A stretch of 64,000 nt of DNA. Origin: an uncultured Alistipes sp. (GTDB taxonomy: Bacteria; Bacteroidota; Bacteroidia; Bacteroidales; Rikenellaceae). Below the pieces are notes generated by a model that saw only the letters and a list, made by a program, of their open reading frames with translations, was not told where the DNA came from and did no database searches. The translations under genes were made by a program, and so were the position numbers. Of this stretch, positions 35,346-44,444 are shown piece by piece; within the stretch, counting starts at the first letter, position 1; each line of letters opens with the position of its first letter. Where the stretch lies: the NCBI GenBank assembly GCA_900541585.1, contig UQKD01000004.1, positions 62,001 through 126,000 of the forward strand, written 5' to 3'.

Positions 35346-36650
35346 TTATACGGGATCGCTCATCGTTTCGTCCACAGGAATGTCCTTATTGACATTCTTC
35401 GAACCTACGAGCGCGTAGAAGAGCATGTAAGCCAGACCGGCGATGATCACCCAGTAGCTCGACAGGTAGTTGGAGATGTCGGCCACATAGCCCTGGATCA
35501 GCGGAAGGATACCGCCGCCGCAAACCATCACCATGAAGATACCCGAACCCATGGAGGTATATTTGCCGAGACCCTCGACGGCGAGGTTGAAGATGCCGCC
35601 CCACATCACCGACGTGCAGAGACCGCACAGCGTGAGGAACATGACGCCGATGGGAACCTCGATCATGGCGAAGCCCGTACCCGTGAACACCGGCATGCGG
35701 CCCATCGTGTCGATCGGGGCGAAGATGCCCAGCAGCACGAAGGCCAGCGCCACGATGGAAACCACCGTCAGCTGCGCCTTGCTCGAAACCTTGCCGCCGA
35801 TGACACCGCCGATCAGACGGCCGCACATCATCAGGAACCAGTAAGTGCCCACGAGCGAACCGGCCGCCGCCGCAGCCATTCCGATACCGGGGGTCGCCGC
35901 GTCGGGCGCGGAGGTAAGGAACAGATTCATGAAGTTGGGAATGCCCACCTCGACACCTACATAGATAAAGATGGCCACCGTACCCAGCACGAAGTGACGG
36001 AACGACATGGCGCTGTGCTTGTCCTTCTTCTCGCTCTTGGCGTTCTGGATCTCGAAGGGTTCGGGAATGCGGACCGCCGCCAGCACGAAGAACACCACGG
36101 CGAAGATACCCATGGCGATCCACAGCGCGGGAGCCGCGTCGCTGATCGTCGCATTGGCCGCGTTACCCATCAGGTAACCCACGAGGATCGGAACGATGGT
36201 CGCCGAAATCGAGTTGAGCGAGCCGCCGAACTGGATCAGCTGGTTGCCCTTCTTGCCGCCGCCGCCCAACGTGTTGAGCATCGGGTTAACGACCGTGTTC
36301 AGCATACACATCGAGAAGCCCGAAACGAAGGCGCCGATCAGATAGACCGGGAAGCTGCCCGCAATACCCGAAAGGTACTGGATACCCACGCCGACGAAAC
36401 CGACGGCCACGGCGGCAAGCGCCGTCTTCTTATAGCCGATGCGCTTGAGCATCATGCCCGCCGGAATGCCCATCACGGCATAGGCGATGAAGTTGGCGAA
36501 GTTGCCCAGCTGGGACATCCAGTTGGCCACGGCGAACTGGTTCTTCACGATGACGCCCAGCGGATTCGAAAGTCCCGTCACGAAGGAGATCATCGCAAAG
36601 AGCAAGAACATCATGACGATGGGCAAGGTGTAATTTTTCTTTTGTTCCAT
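35346..36650 (-). CDS. FucP/NagP-type sugar:H+ symporter (MFS)
   Basis: The 434-aa protein has about 12 membrane helices and belongs to the FHS (fucose-glucose-galactose) branch of the major facilitator superfamily. The helix-1 region IVMMFLLFAMISFVTGLSNPLG, the MCMLNTVVNPMLNTLGG segment and MWGGIFNLAVEGLGKYTSMGSG are typical. It would import a monosaccharide, possibly fucose, N-acetylglucosamine or another hexose. I chose the ATG at 36650 (MEQKK) over the upstream TTG at 36662. It is 40 nt downstream of the polyprenyl synthetase on the same strand. Confidence 0.87.
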   Translation of the reverse strand: MEQKKNYTLPIVMMFLLFAMISFVTGLSNPLGVIVKNQFAVANWMSQLGNFANFIAYAVMGIPAGMMLKRIGYKKTALAAVAVGFVGVGIQYLSGIAGSFPVYLIGAFVSGFSMCMLNTVVNPMLNTLGGGGKKGNQLIQFGGSLNSISATIVPILVGYLMGNAANATISDAAPALWIAMGIFAVVFFVLAAVRIPEPFEIQNAKSEKKDKHSAMSFRHFVLGTVAIFIYVGVEVGIPNFMNLFLTSAPDAATPGIGMAAAAAGSLVGTYWFLMMCGRLIGGVIGGKVSSKAQLTVVSIVALAFVLLGIFAPIDTMGRMPVFTGTGFAMIEVPIGVMFLTLCGLCTSVMWGGIFNLAVEGLGKYTSMGSGIFMVMVCGGGILPLIQGYVADISNYLSSYWVIIAGLAYMLFYALVGSKNVNKDIPVDETMSDPV

Positions 36651-36690
36651 AAAATCTATCAATGTTTAGGTTAATAAGTTTCGGGGAAGG

Positions 36691-37680
36691 TCATCGGTCC
36701 CGTTCGGCGATGTAGGCGCAGAGGTTGACCAGCGCCGAGCGGTATTCGGAATCGGGGTAGTCGGAGAGCATCTCCACGGCACGGGTGATGTAGCCCTGCA
36801 TCACCTCGGCGGCGAACGTCAGGCCCCCCTCGTTCGCGACCGTGGAACGCAGGTACTCGACCTCCTCGTCGCTCTCGTGGCAGCGGGAAAGCCGTTCGAG
36901 CAGCTCCCTGCGGCGCGAATCCGAAGCACGGTCGAGCACCGACAGCAGCGGCAGGGTGATTTTACCCTCGCGCAGATCGTTGTTGGCGGGTTTGCCCGTG
37001 CGGGCCGTCGGGGTGTAGTCGAGAATGTCGTCCTGGATCTGGAAGGCCATGCCCACGGCTTCGCCGAAGCGGCGCATCGTGGCCACCCGGTCGCGCGTGG
37101 CGCCCACGGCCAGCGCCCCGACCGATGCGCTGACGCCCAGAAGGCTCGCGGTCTTCTTATAGATGATGTCGAGATAGGCCTGGCGGGTCATCGTGCTGTT
37201 GGCGGCGCACTCGTCCTGCAGGACCTCGCCCTCGCACAGCGCGGCCATCGACCCGCAGACATGCGTAACGAGGTCGAACTGCCCGCTCTGCAAGCCTATG
37301 TTCATGTTTTTGGCAAGGATGTAATCGCCCAGGATCACGGCTTTGTGCGACTGCCAGCGGGCGTTGGCCGAAGGTTTTCCGCGGCGCATGTCGGCCTCGT
37401 CGATCACGTCGTCGTGGATCAGCGACGCGACATGGATCATTTCGACCAGCATGGCGGCCAGACAGGCCCTGCGGCCCGTCGCGGCCCCTTTCACCGGGGC
37501 GTTCATCGCCGCCGAAAGCATGACGAGCATGGGACGGATGCCTTTGCCGCGCGCCGAAAGGGCGTAACGCAGCATATCGGAAAGCAACTCCCCCTCGGCC
37601 GTGAACTGGCGGTCTACGAATTCGTCGAAGGCCTCCAGTTCCGCAGTCACGGGTTTGCGGATGTCATCGAGTGTAATCAT
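36691..37680 (-). CDS. Polyprenyl (octaprenyl-type) diphosphate synthase
   Basis: The 329-aa protein carries the first Asp-rich motif (LIHDDVIDEADMRRG) and the second (QIQDDILDYTP), plus GKGIRPMLVML and KNMNIGLQSG. It extends a prenyl chain on isopentenyl diphosphate, most likely for the menaquinone side chain in this phylum. Chain length cannot be read directly. I took the ATG at 37680. The -7 element at 37693-37686 makes this message effectively leaderless. Confidence 0.9.
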   Translation of the reverse strand: MITLDDIRKPVTAELEAFDEFVDRQFTAEGELLSDMLRYALSARGKGIRPMLVMLSAAMNAPVKGAATGRRACLAAMLVEMIHVASLIHDDVIDEADMRRGKPSANARWQSHKAVILGDYILAKNMNIGLQSGQFDLVTHVCGSMAALCEGEVLQDECAANSTMTRQAYLDIIYKKTASLLGVSASVGALAVGATRDRVATMRRFGEAVGMAFQIQDDILDYTPTARTGKPANNDLREGKITLPLLSVLDRASDSRRRELLERLSRCHESDEEVEYLRSTVANEGGLTFAAEVMQGYITRAVEMLSDYPDSEYRSALVNLCAYIAERDR

Positions 37681-37685
37681 ATCCG

Positions 37686-37693
37686 CAAAGATA
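37686..37693 (-). promoter_or_regulatory. -7 element of the polyprenyl synthase gene (leaderless)
   Basis: The - strand reads TATCTTTG, with only 5 nt between it and the ATG at 37680. Transcription would start at or inside the start codon. Confidence 0.55.
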
Positions 37694-37736
37694 GTCATTT
37701 TTCGCAATGAAGACACGGACTGTCAATGTTTTTTCG

Positions 37737-37744
37737 TACCTTTG
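37737..37744 (+). promoter_or_regulatory. -7 element of the YfhO gene
   Basis: TACCTTTG matches TAnnTTTG, with its last base 24 nt before the ATG at 37768. Confidence 0.6.
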
Positions 37745-37767
37745 GCAATCGGTTAAGATACGCTGAA

Positions 37768-40260
37768 ATGGATTTTTCGAACACTATAAGATCAAAACTG
37801 CTGCCGGCTCTGGCGGCCTTCGCAATCTTCTTCGTGGTGAGCGCCGCCTATTTCGCCCCGCAGTTCCGGGGCGAAACGCTGCCCCAGCACGACGTCATCC
37901 AATACGAAGGCATGGCCAAGGATATCAGCGACATGCGCGCCGCCACGGGCGAAGACCCGCAGTGGACGGGCGGCATGTTCGGCGGCATGCCGGCCTACCT
38001 GATCAACGTGGCCTATCCGGCCCAGCTGGTGAAGTTAACCGTCGGACAGGTCGTGAAGATCATCGACACGCCCGCCGGATTCCTGTTTTTCGCCATGGTC
38101 TCGATGTGGCTCATGCTGCTGATCGTCGGGGTCAACCCGTGGGTGGGCATCGTCGCGGCGCTGGCCTACGGGCTTTCGACCTATTTCCTGCTGATCATCG
38201 GCGCGGGGCACGTCACGAAGATGTGGGCGCTGGTTTACGCCCCGCTGATGATGGGCGGAGGGTGGATGACGCTCCGGGGCAACGTCTGGTGCGGCGCGGC
38301 GCTCACAGCGCTCGCGGCGTCGCTCGAAATCGGCGCCAACCACCCGCAGATCACCTATTATTTCCTCGTGGCGATGGCCGCATTCTGGATCAGCGAGGGA
38401 ATCCTCTCTTTCAAGGAGGGACGCCTGCGCGACTTTCTCCTGCGCACCGCGGCGCTCGCCGCGGCGGGCATCCTGGCCGTAGGATCGAACTTCTCGCCCC
38501 TGTGGTATACGGCCAAGCACTCGAAGGAGACCATCCGCGGCGGCTCGGAGCTGGCCGCAACGGCCGAAACCTCGAAAAACGGCCTCGCGCTCGACTATGC
38601 GACGGCATGGAGCTACGGCAAGGCCGAGACCCTCAACCTGCTCGTGCCCGACTTCATGGGCCGCGAATCGGGCACGACCTTCCCGGCCGACGGACAGACG
38701 GCAGCCGTGCTGAACGACTACGGACTGCGCGGTGCGGCGCAGCAGCTCTCGGCCTACTGGGGCACACAGCCCTACACGGGCGGCCCGACCTATCTGGGCG
38801 CCGCGGCGGTGTTCCTCGCCGCGCTGGGCATCGCACTGGCCCGGGGACGCAACAAATGGTGGATCATCGCCGCATGCATCGTGATGATTCTGCTGGCCTG
38901 GGGCCGCAACCTGATGGGGTTCACCGAATTCGCCTTCAAATACCTGCCCGGATACAATAAATTCCGCACCGTGTCGATGACGCTCGTCGTCGTGCAATGG
39001 GCCGTGCCGCTGCTGGGTGCACTGGCCCTGATGCGGCTCTGGAAGGGGGAAATACCCCGCCAGCGGCTGTTGCGCGCGCTGGCGTGGGCCGCGGGGATCA
39101 CCGGGGGAGCATGCCTGCTGCTGACCGTCGCCGGAGGCTCGCTCTTCGACTTCGGACGCGCCGAAAGCGCTGGCTATATGACCGATACGTTCCGCCACAT
39201 CTTCGAAAACAACAACATGCAGTCGTATATCGCCCGCGGAATGGACATTGAATGGGCCGAAGCGACGGCCGACGCGATGGCCGCCGACCGCACGGCGATG
39301 ATGCAGGCCGACGCATGGCGTTCGCTCGTGATGATCCTGCTGGCGGCGGGCGGCGTGGCGCTGTTCGCCCTGCGCCGGATCAACAGATACGTGCTGACGG
39401 GCCTGCTCGCAGGCGTGATGCTGCTGGACCTCGTGCCGGTCGACCTGCGGTTCCTCTCGTCGGAGAATTTCGTCTCGCCGCGCCGCAACCAGGTGACGGC
39501 CTCGGCGGCCGACAAGGCGATCATGCAGGACAAGGACCCGGGTTACCGCGTGCTGAACCTCACGGTCAGCCCCTTCAACGACGCCACGACCTCCTATTTC
39601 CACCGGTCGGTGGGCGGTTACCACGGAGCGAAGCTGGCCCGCTATCAGGACCTGATCGACCGTTACCTTGCCAACGCTGACGACGGAGTGCTCGATATGC
39701 TCAACACGCGCTACCTGATCGTTCCGGGCAAGGAGGGACAGCCCGAAGCGCAGCGCCGCACGACGGCCTTCGGCGCGGCGTGGTTCGTCGACAGCGTCGT
39801 CTACGCCCCCTCGGCACAGGCGGAAATCGACCTGCTGGACAAGACGGACCTTCGCACGACGGCGGTGGTGTCGTCGAAAGAAGAGGCCGCCGCCGGCCCC
39901 GGCCCGATGCCCTCCGGCAGCGGCGCATCCGCCCGGATCGAACTCACGGAGTACCGCCCGAACTACCTCAAATACGAATACACGGCCCCCGAAGAGGCGG
40001 TGGCGGTGTTCTCGGAGATTTTTTACGACCAGGGCTGGAAAGCCTATATCGACGGCGAAGAAAGCCCCTACTTCCGGGCCGACTACGTCCTGCGGGCGAT
40101 GACGCTCCCCGCCGGCACACACACCGTCGAATGGCGGTTCCGCGCACCGGGCTGGACGGCCGTCGAGGGCGTGACGCTCGCGGCATCGCTCGCGATCCTG
40201 CTGGGAGCCGTCGCCGCACTGGTCTATTGTTTCAGAAAAGGGAAGAAAAAAGAGGAATAA
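37768..40260 (+). CDS. YfhO family integral membrane protein
   Basis: The 830-aa protein has about 12-14 membrane helices in the N-terminal and middle parts and a large soluble domain (about residues 570-780). It carries one C-terminal helix and a K-rich tail. The QHDVIQYEGMAKDISDMRAATGEDPQWTGGMFGGMPAYLI and GAGHVTKMWALVYAPLM regions match YfhO (PF09586). YfhO proteins are linked in other phyla to lipoteichoic or lipopolysaccharide glycosylation; the role in Bacteroidota is not settled. The start MDFSNTIRSK at 37768 follows a promoter at 37737. Confidence 0.85.
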   Translation: MDFSNTIRSKLLPALAAFAIFFVVSAAYFAPQFRGETLPQHDVIQYEGMAKDISDMRAATGEDPQWTGGMFGGMPAYLINVAYPAQLVKLTVGQVVKIIDTPAGFLFFAMVSMWLMLLIVGVNPWVGIVAALAYGLSTYFLLIIGAGHVTKMWALVYAPLMMGGGWMTLRGNVWCGAALTALAASLEIGANHPQITYYFLVAMAAFWISEGILSFKEGRLRDFLLRTAALAAAGILAVGSNFSPLWYTAKHSKETIRGGSELAATAETSKNGLALDYATAWSYGKAETLNLLVPDFMGRESGTTFPADGQTAAVLNDYGLRGAAQQLSAYWGTQPYTGGPTYLGAAAVFLAALGIALARGRNKWWIIAACIVMILLAWGRNLMGFTEFAFKYLPGYNKFRTVSMTLVVVQWAVPLLGALALMRLWKGEIPRQRLLRALAWAAGITGGACLLLTVAGGSLFDFGRAESAGYMTDTFRHIFENNNMQSYIARGMDIEWAEATADAMAADRTAMMQADAWRSLVMILLAAGGVALFALRRINRYVLTGLLAGVMLLDLVPVDLRFLSSENFVSPRRNQVTASAADKAIMQDKDPGYRVLNLTVSPFNDATTSYFHRSVGGYHGAKLARYQDLIDRYLANADDGVLDMLNTRYLIVPGKEGQPEAQRRTTAFGAAWFVDSVVYAPSAQAEIDLLDKTDLRTTAVVSSKEEAAAGPGPMPSGSGASARIELTEYRPNYLKYEYTAPEEAVAVFSEIFYDQGWKAYIDGEESPYFRADYVLRAMTLPAGTHTVEWRFRAPGWTAVEGVTLAASLAILLGAVAALVYCFRKGKKKEE

Positions 40261-40348
40261 GAAGAGCGGCCGCGCAAACCCGTTTGCCGTCAGCAACCGG
40301 CTGAAGGGGAGTCGGACAAAAAAAGGAATGAATACCGTCCCGCGCAGC

Positions 40349-40374
40349 AAAGCCCCGCCGAGGCGGGGTTTTAG
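40349..40374 (+). terminator. Terminator after the YfhO gene
   Basis: The stem AAAGCCCCGC with GCGGGGTTTT around a CGAG loop (40349-40372) ends in a T4 tract. It separates YfhO from ftsX. Confidence 0.8.
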
Positions 40375-40463
40375 GGGTGGGTCAGACCTGCAAACGCGGC
40401 CAACAGCCGCGACGAAAACGGCCGTGAGCGGGAAAACAGCTAAAAAGAATCAGACTTTGGATT

Positions 40464-41345
40464 ATGAAAGACGATAAACGATTAAAGCGAAAGGTCCGTA
40501 ACTCCTACATCGTATCGACGGTGAGCATCACGCTCGTGCTGTTTCTGCTGGGATCGGTGGGCTACCTGATGGTCGCGGCGCTGAAGGTCGCCGACACGCT
40601 TCAGGAGAGCATCGCCGTCACCGTGGAACTGAAGAACGGGCTTTCGGAAGCGCAGAAAGAGGCTATCAGCAAACGCCTGACCGCCGAGGAGATGGTCGCG
40701 ACGATCGCCTACTCCGCCAAGGAGGAAAAGGTCGACGACCAGGAGTTCCGCAAGATGTTCGGCAGTTCGTTCGAGGAGATCCTGCAGGAGAACCCGCTGC
40801 TGGATTCGTTCGAACTCACGCTCACGTCGGCATCCTCCGACAAGGAGCTGCTCGACTCGTTCATCGCCGCCGCCGGGCGCATCGAGGGCGTCGACCGCGT
40901 GTCGTACCCGGCGCTGATGGCCGAACGGCTGCACGCCACGGTGAACAAGATACGCCTCGTGCTGCTGCTGTTCGGCGGCGCGCTGCTGGTGATTTCGCTG
41001 ATCCTGTTGAGCAACACCATCCGGCTGGCGATCTTTTCGAAAAGATACCTGATCAACACGATGAAGCTGGTGGGAGCCACCAAATGGTTCATCATGAAGC
41101 CCTTCCTCGGCAGCAGCGTCACGCAGGGAATCCTGGCCGGCACGGCCGCCTCGGCCTTGTTCGGTCTGGCCGTCTACGGACTGAACGAGGCGGTCCCCGA
41201 ACTGATGACCATTGCCGAAGCCGGCAAAATCGCCATCATCCTCGGCTCGATGATTGCGGGCGGCATCATCATCTCGGGGCTTTTCACCTTTGCGGCCCTC
41301 AACAAATTCATCAACATGAAGTCGAACAAGATATACCTTTATTAA
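40464..41345 (+). CDS. ftsX: Cell division permease FtsX
   Basis: The 293-aa protein has an N-terminal helix, a periplasmic domain (about 50-170) and three C-terminal helices, with the family segment RLAIFSKRYLINTMKLVGATKWFIMKPFLGSSVTQGILAG. With FtsE it forms an ABC-type complex that activates peptidoglycan hydrolases at the septum. No ftsE is adjacent, as is common in Bacteroidota. The stop TAA directly abuts the ATG of the DUF3098 gene. Confidence 0.93.
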   Translation: MKDDKRLKRKVRNSYIVSTVSITLVLFLLGSVGYLMVAALKVADTLQESIAVTVELKNGLSEAQKEAISKRLTAEEMVATIAYSAKEEKVDDQEFRKMFGSSFEEILQENPLLDSFELTLTSASSDKELLDSFIAAAGRIEGVDRVSYPALMAERLHATVNKIRLVLLLFGGALLVISLILLSNTIRLAIFSKRYLINTMKLVGATKWFIMKPFLGSSVTQGILAGTAASALFGLAVYGLNEAVPELMTIAEAGKIAIILGSMIAGGIIISGLFTFAALNKFINMKSNKIYLY

Positions 41346-41606
41346 ATGAAAAACGAACAGAAGAACGCGCAGGACCCCGTACCGGAAAATCCCCGCATGC
41401 CCCTTACGCGGCGCAACTACGTCCTGCTGGCGATCGGTTTCGCGGTCGTCCTCCTGGGCTTCGTCCTGATGGCCGGCGGAGGCAGCGACTCGCCCGACGA
41501 ATTCAACTACGCGATGTTCTCGTGGAGGCGCATCACGCTGGCCCCGATCCTCGTGATCGGCGGCTTCGTCATCGAGATCTATGCGATCATGCGACGTTAC
41601 AAGTAA
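41346..41606 (+). CDS. DUF3098 family membrane protein
   Basis: The 86-aa protein has two membrane helices (about 26-45 and 62-82). The family motif reads RRNYVLLAIGFAVVLLGFVLMAGGGSDSPDEFNYAMFSWRRITLAPILVIGGFVIEIYAIM. Bacteroidota keep this gene next to ftsX and uppP, so a role in envelope or division is possible. Its start immediately follows the ftsX stop. Confidence 0.9.
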   Translation: MKNEQKNAQDPVPENPRMPLTRRNYVLLAIGFAVVLLGFVLMAGGGSDSPDEFNYAMFSWRRITLAPILVIGGFVIEIYAIMRRYK

Positions 41607-41707
41607 TTCCCGGCCCGTTGCGGAACGCCGTCCCGGCGGGGAGACCCGCCCGGCAACGGCCGGCGGACCGGAACAGCCGACAACTCAAGACCCTTTCTAA
41701 AAAATAA

Positions 41708-42499
41708 ATGGACACACTGCAAGCTATCCTGCTCGGCATCGTGCAGGGCATCACCGAATTCCTGCCCGTTTCAAGCAGCGGTCATCTCCAGATCGCCAAG
41801 GAGGTGCTGGGCGTACAACTCGAAGAAAACCTCACGTTCGACGTGGCGCTCCACGCCGCCACGGTGTTGAGCACGATCGTCGTGCTGTGGAGCGAAGTCT
41901 GGCGCCTCCTGAAAGGACTGTTCTCGCGCCGGTTCAACGAAGAGCAGGCCTACGTACTGAAACTCGTCCTCTCGATGATCCCCATCGGCATCGTCGGGTT
42001 CCTGCTCAAGGACCGGATCAACGACCTGCTCAACGCACCCTACATCCTCGCCATCGTGGGCGCGATGCTCCTCGTGACGGCCGCGCTGCTGGCCTTCGCC
42101 TACTACGCCAAGCCGCGGCAGAAGGAGACGATCTCCTACCGCGACGCCCTGATCATCGGACTGGCGCAGGCCTGCGCCGCCATGCCGGGACTTTCGCGGT
42201 CGGGTTCGACCATCGCCACAGGCCTGCTGCTGGGCAACAAGAAAGCCGCCGTGGCGCAGTTCTCGTTCCTGATGGTGCTGGCTCCGATCCTGGGCGAAAC
42301 CCTGCTCCAGGCGACAAGCGGCGATCTGACCGCCGGTATCGCCGCAGGGCCGCTCATCGCCGGATTCCTCGCATCGTTCATCACGGGATGTCTGGCCTGC
42401 AAATTCATGATCGAGGTCGTGAAGCGGGGCAAACTCATCTGGTTCGCCGTCTACTGCACCGTTGCGGGACTGGTGTCGATCACAAGCTATTTCTGCTGA
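41708..42499 (+). CDS. uppP: Undecaprenyl-diphosphatase UppP/BacA
   Basis: The 263-aa protein has 7-8 membrane helices and the two catalytic motifs: [17 protein letters not shown] (Glu and Ser-rich) and [17 protein letters not shown] (Arg). It recycles undecaprenyl diphosphate to the monophosphate needed for peptidoglycan and O-antigen synthesis. Its TGA overlaps the truB ATG by 1 nt. The 101-nt gap before it is GC-rich with a CCGTTGC...GCAACGG stem. Confidence 0.95.
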   Translation: MDTLQAILLGIVQGITEFLPVSSSGHLQIAKEVLGVQLEENLTFDVALHAATVLSTIVVLWSEVWRLLKGLFSRRFNEEQAYVLKLVLSMIPIGIVGFLLKDRINDLLNAPYILAIVGAMLLVTAALLAFAYYAKPRQKETISYRDALIIGLAQACAAMPGLSRSGSTIATGLLLGNKKAAVAQFSFLMVLAPILGETLLQATSGDLTAGIAAGPLIAGFLASFITGCLACKFMIEVVKRGKLIWFAVYCTVAGLVSITSYFC

Positions 42500-43215
42500 T
42501 GAAAGAAGCACTGGACCTCCGCGGCATCAATTTCGAGGACGGATACATCGCCGTCGTGGACAAGCCCCTGCGCTGGACCTCGACCGACGTGGTGCGCAAA
42601 ATCAAATTCGCGCTCCGCAGGCTGGGTTACCGCAAAATCAAGGTCGGACACGCCGGGACGCTCGACCCGCTGGCCACGGGCATCCTGCTGGTCTGCATCG
42701 GCCGCGCCACCAAACTCGTCGACGCCCTGCAAGCCGAGGAGAAGGAGTATGTGGCCGACGTGATGCTGGGCGCCACGACCCCGAGCCACGATCTGGAACA
42801 CGAGATAGACCGGACCTACCCGTGGGAGCACATCACGCGGGAAGCGGTCGCCGAAGCCCTCGCCTCGCTCACCGGCGAGCGGCTCCAAACCCCGCCCGTC
42901 TACTCGGCCAAGAAGATCGACGGCACACGGGCCTACGAACTGGCCCGCGCCGGCGAGGAGGTCGCCGTACGCCAGGCGCTGATCAACATTTACGAAATGG
43001 AGATCGTGGAATACGACCTGCCGCGGGTGCGTATCCGCGTGCGTTGCAGCAAGGGAACCTACATCCGCTCGCTGGCCCACGAGATCGGGCAGGCGCTCCG
43101 CAGCGGGGCGCACCTCACCTCGCTGCGCCGCACGCGCAGCGGCGGCTTCACGCTCGAAAAATCCTATGAGCTGGACGAATTTCTTGAAAATCTGCAAAAA
43201 CTTGAAACAAAATAG
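42499..43215 (+). CDS. truB: tRNA pseudouridine(55) synthase TruB
   Basis: The 238-aa protein has the TruB core: VVDKPLRWTSTDVVRKIK, KVGHAGTLDPLATGILLVCIG (catalytic Asp in TLDPLA), QTPPVYSAKKIDGTRAYELAR and RCSKGTYIRSLAHEIG. It makes pseudouridine-55 in tRNA. The start at 42499 overlaps the uppP stop (TGATG), implying coupled translation. Confidence 0.95.
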   Translation: MKEALDLRGINFEDGYIAVVDKPLRWTSTDVVRKIKFALRRLGYRKIKVGHAGTLDPLATGILLVCIGRATKLVDALQAEEKEYVADVMLGATTPSHDLEHEIDRTYPWEHITREAVAEALASLTGERLQTPPVYSAKKIDGTRAYELARAGEEVAVRQALINIYEMEIVEYDLPRVRIRVRCSKGTYIRSLAHEIGQALRSGAHLTSLRRTRSGGFTLEKSYELDEFLENLQKLETK

Positions 43216-43269
43216 ACTTTTTTGCGTATAAAAAATAATCTGTCTTTGTTTTCCGGAACCTTTCCGGCA

Positions 43270-43306
43270 GGCGGGGCAGAGGCAAAACCGCGTTTCAGGC
43301 CCCGCC
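43270..43306. other. GC-rich hairpin upstream of queA
   Basis: An 8-bp perfect stem (GGCGGGGC 43270-43277 with GCCCCGCC 43299-43306) lies in the 139-nt gap between truB and queA. It has no T tract. It may be a leader structure; there is no match to known queuosine riboswitches that I can see. Confidence 0.45.
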
Positions 43307-43354
43307 GAACGCAGAAAATGTCGAACCACATTACGTAAAAAAGAGCGTTCATCT

Positions 43355-44404
43355 ATGAAATTATCGCAGTACGGGTATGACTTTTCACCCGAAATGCTGG
43401 CCAAATACCCGGCCGACAATCGCGACGAGTCGCGTCTGATGGTCATCAACCGCGCCAAAGGCACTATCGAGCACCGTATCTTCAAGGACATCATCGAGTA
43501 TTTCGACGAAAAGGACCTGTTCGTCTTCAACGACACGAAGGTTTTCCCGGCACGCCTCTACGGCAACAAGGAGAAGACCGGCGCGGAAATCGAAATCTTC
43601 CTGCTGCGGGAACTCAACCGCGAACTGCGGCTGTGGGACGTGCTGGTGGACCCCGCACGCAAAATCCGTATCGGCAACAAACTCTACTTCGGCGACGACG
43701 ACCTGCTGGTGGCCGAGGTGATCGACAACACCACCTCGCGCGGCCGCACGCTGCGCTTCCTGTTCGACGGCTCCTACGAGGAGTTCAAGCATGCGCTCTT
43801 CGCGCTGGGCGAAACGCCTCTGCCGAAGTGGGTGCGCGAGAAGGTCGAACCCGAGGACGCCGAGCGTTACCAGACCATCTTCGCCGAGAAGGAGGGCGCC
43901 GTGGCTGCCCCGACGGCCGGCATGCACTTCTCGAAACACCTGATGAAGCGCATGGAGATCAAGGGCATCGACAAGACGTTCGTGACGCTGCACGTCGGGC
44001 TGGGAAACTTCCGCACGGTGGACGTCGAGGACCTCTCGAAGCACAAGATGGACTCCGAGCAGTTCTTCGTCGAGGAGGCCGCCGCCGAAGCGGTCAACGC
44101 GGCCAAACGGCAGGAGCGCAAGGTCGTGGCGATCGGCACGACGGTGATGCGCACGATCGAAACCGCCGTATCGACCAACGGCATGATCAAACCCATGGAA
44201 GGCTGGACCAACAAGTTCATTTTCGCCCCCTACGAATTCACCGTGGCCGACGCCATGGTGACCAACCTCCATCTGCCCTACTCGACCCAGCTGATGATGG
44301 TGGCGGCTTTCGGCGGTTACGAAACCGTGATGAACGCCTACAAGGTAGCCAAGGAAGAGGGGTATCGTTTCGGCACTTACGGAGACGCGATGCTCATTCT
44401 TTAA
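43355..44404 (+). CDS. queA: S-adenosylmethionine:tRNA ribosyltransferase-isomerase QueA
   Basis: The 349-aa protein has the QueA layout with [65 protein letters not shown] and a [22 protein letters not shown] end. It transfers the ribosyl moiety of SAM to preQ1-tRNA in queuosine synthesis. The start at 43355 matches the family N-terminus ([11 protein letters not shown]). It is upstream of a TACCTTTG promoter for the next gene. Confidence 0.95.
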   Translation: MKLSQYGYDFSPEMLAKYPADNRDESRLMVINRAKGTIEHRIFKDIIEYFDEKDLFVFNDTKVFPARLYGNKEKTGAEIEIFLLRELNRELRLWDVLVDPARKIRIGNKLYFGDDDLLVAEVIDNTTSRGRTLRFLFDGSYEEFKHALFALGETPLPKWVREKVEPEDAERYQTIFAEKEGAVAAPTAGMHFSKHLMKRMEIKGIDKTFVTLHVGLGNFRTVDVEDLSKHKMDSEQFFVEEAAAEAVNAAKRQERKVVAIGTTVMRTIETAVSTNGMIKPMEGWTNKFIFAPYEFTVADAMVTNLHLPYSTQLMMVAAFGGYETVMNAYKVAKEEGYRFGTYGDAMLIL

Positions 44405-44415
44405 TTTTTTTTCAC

Positions 44416-44423
44416 TACCTTTG
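44416..44423 (+). promoter_or_regulatory. -7 element of the GT5-DUF4270 operon
   Basis: TACCTTTG matches TAnnTTTG, 22 nt before the ATG at 44445. Confidence 0.65.
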
Positions 44424-44444
44424 CAGATATAAACCCTCAAAACC

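Noticed and set aside
36650..36662. TTG start of the MFS transporter, four codons upstream
   Set aside because: The ATG at 36650 (MEQKK) is a better start for the family and avoids a rare start codon.
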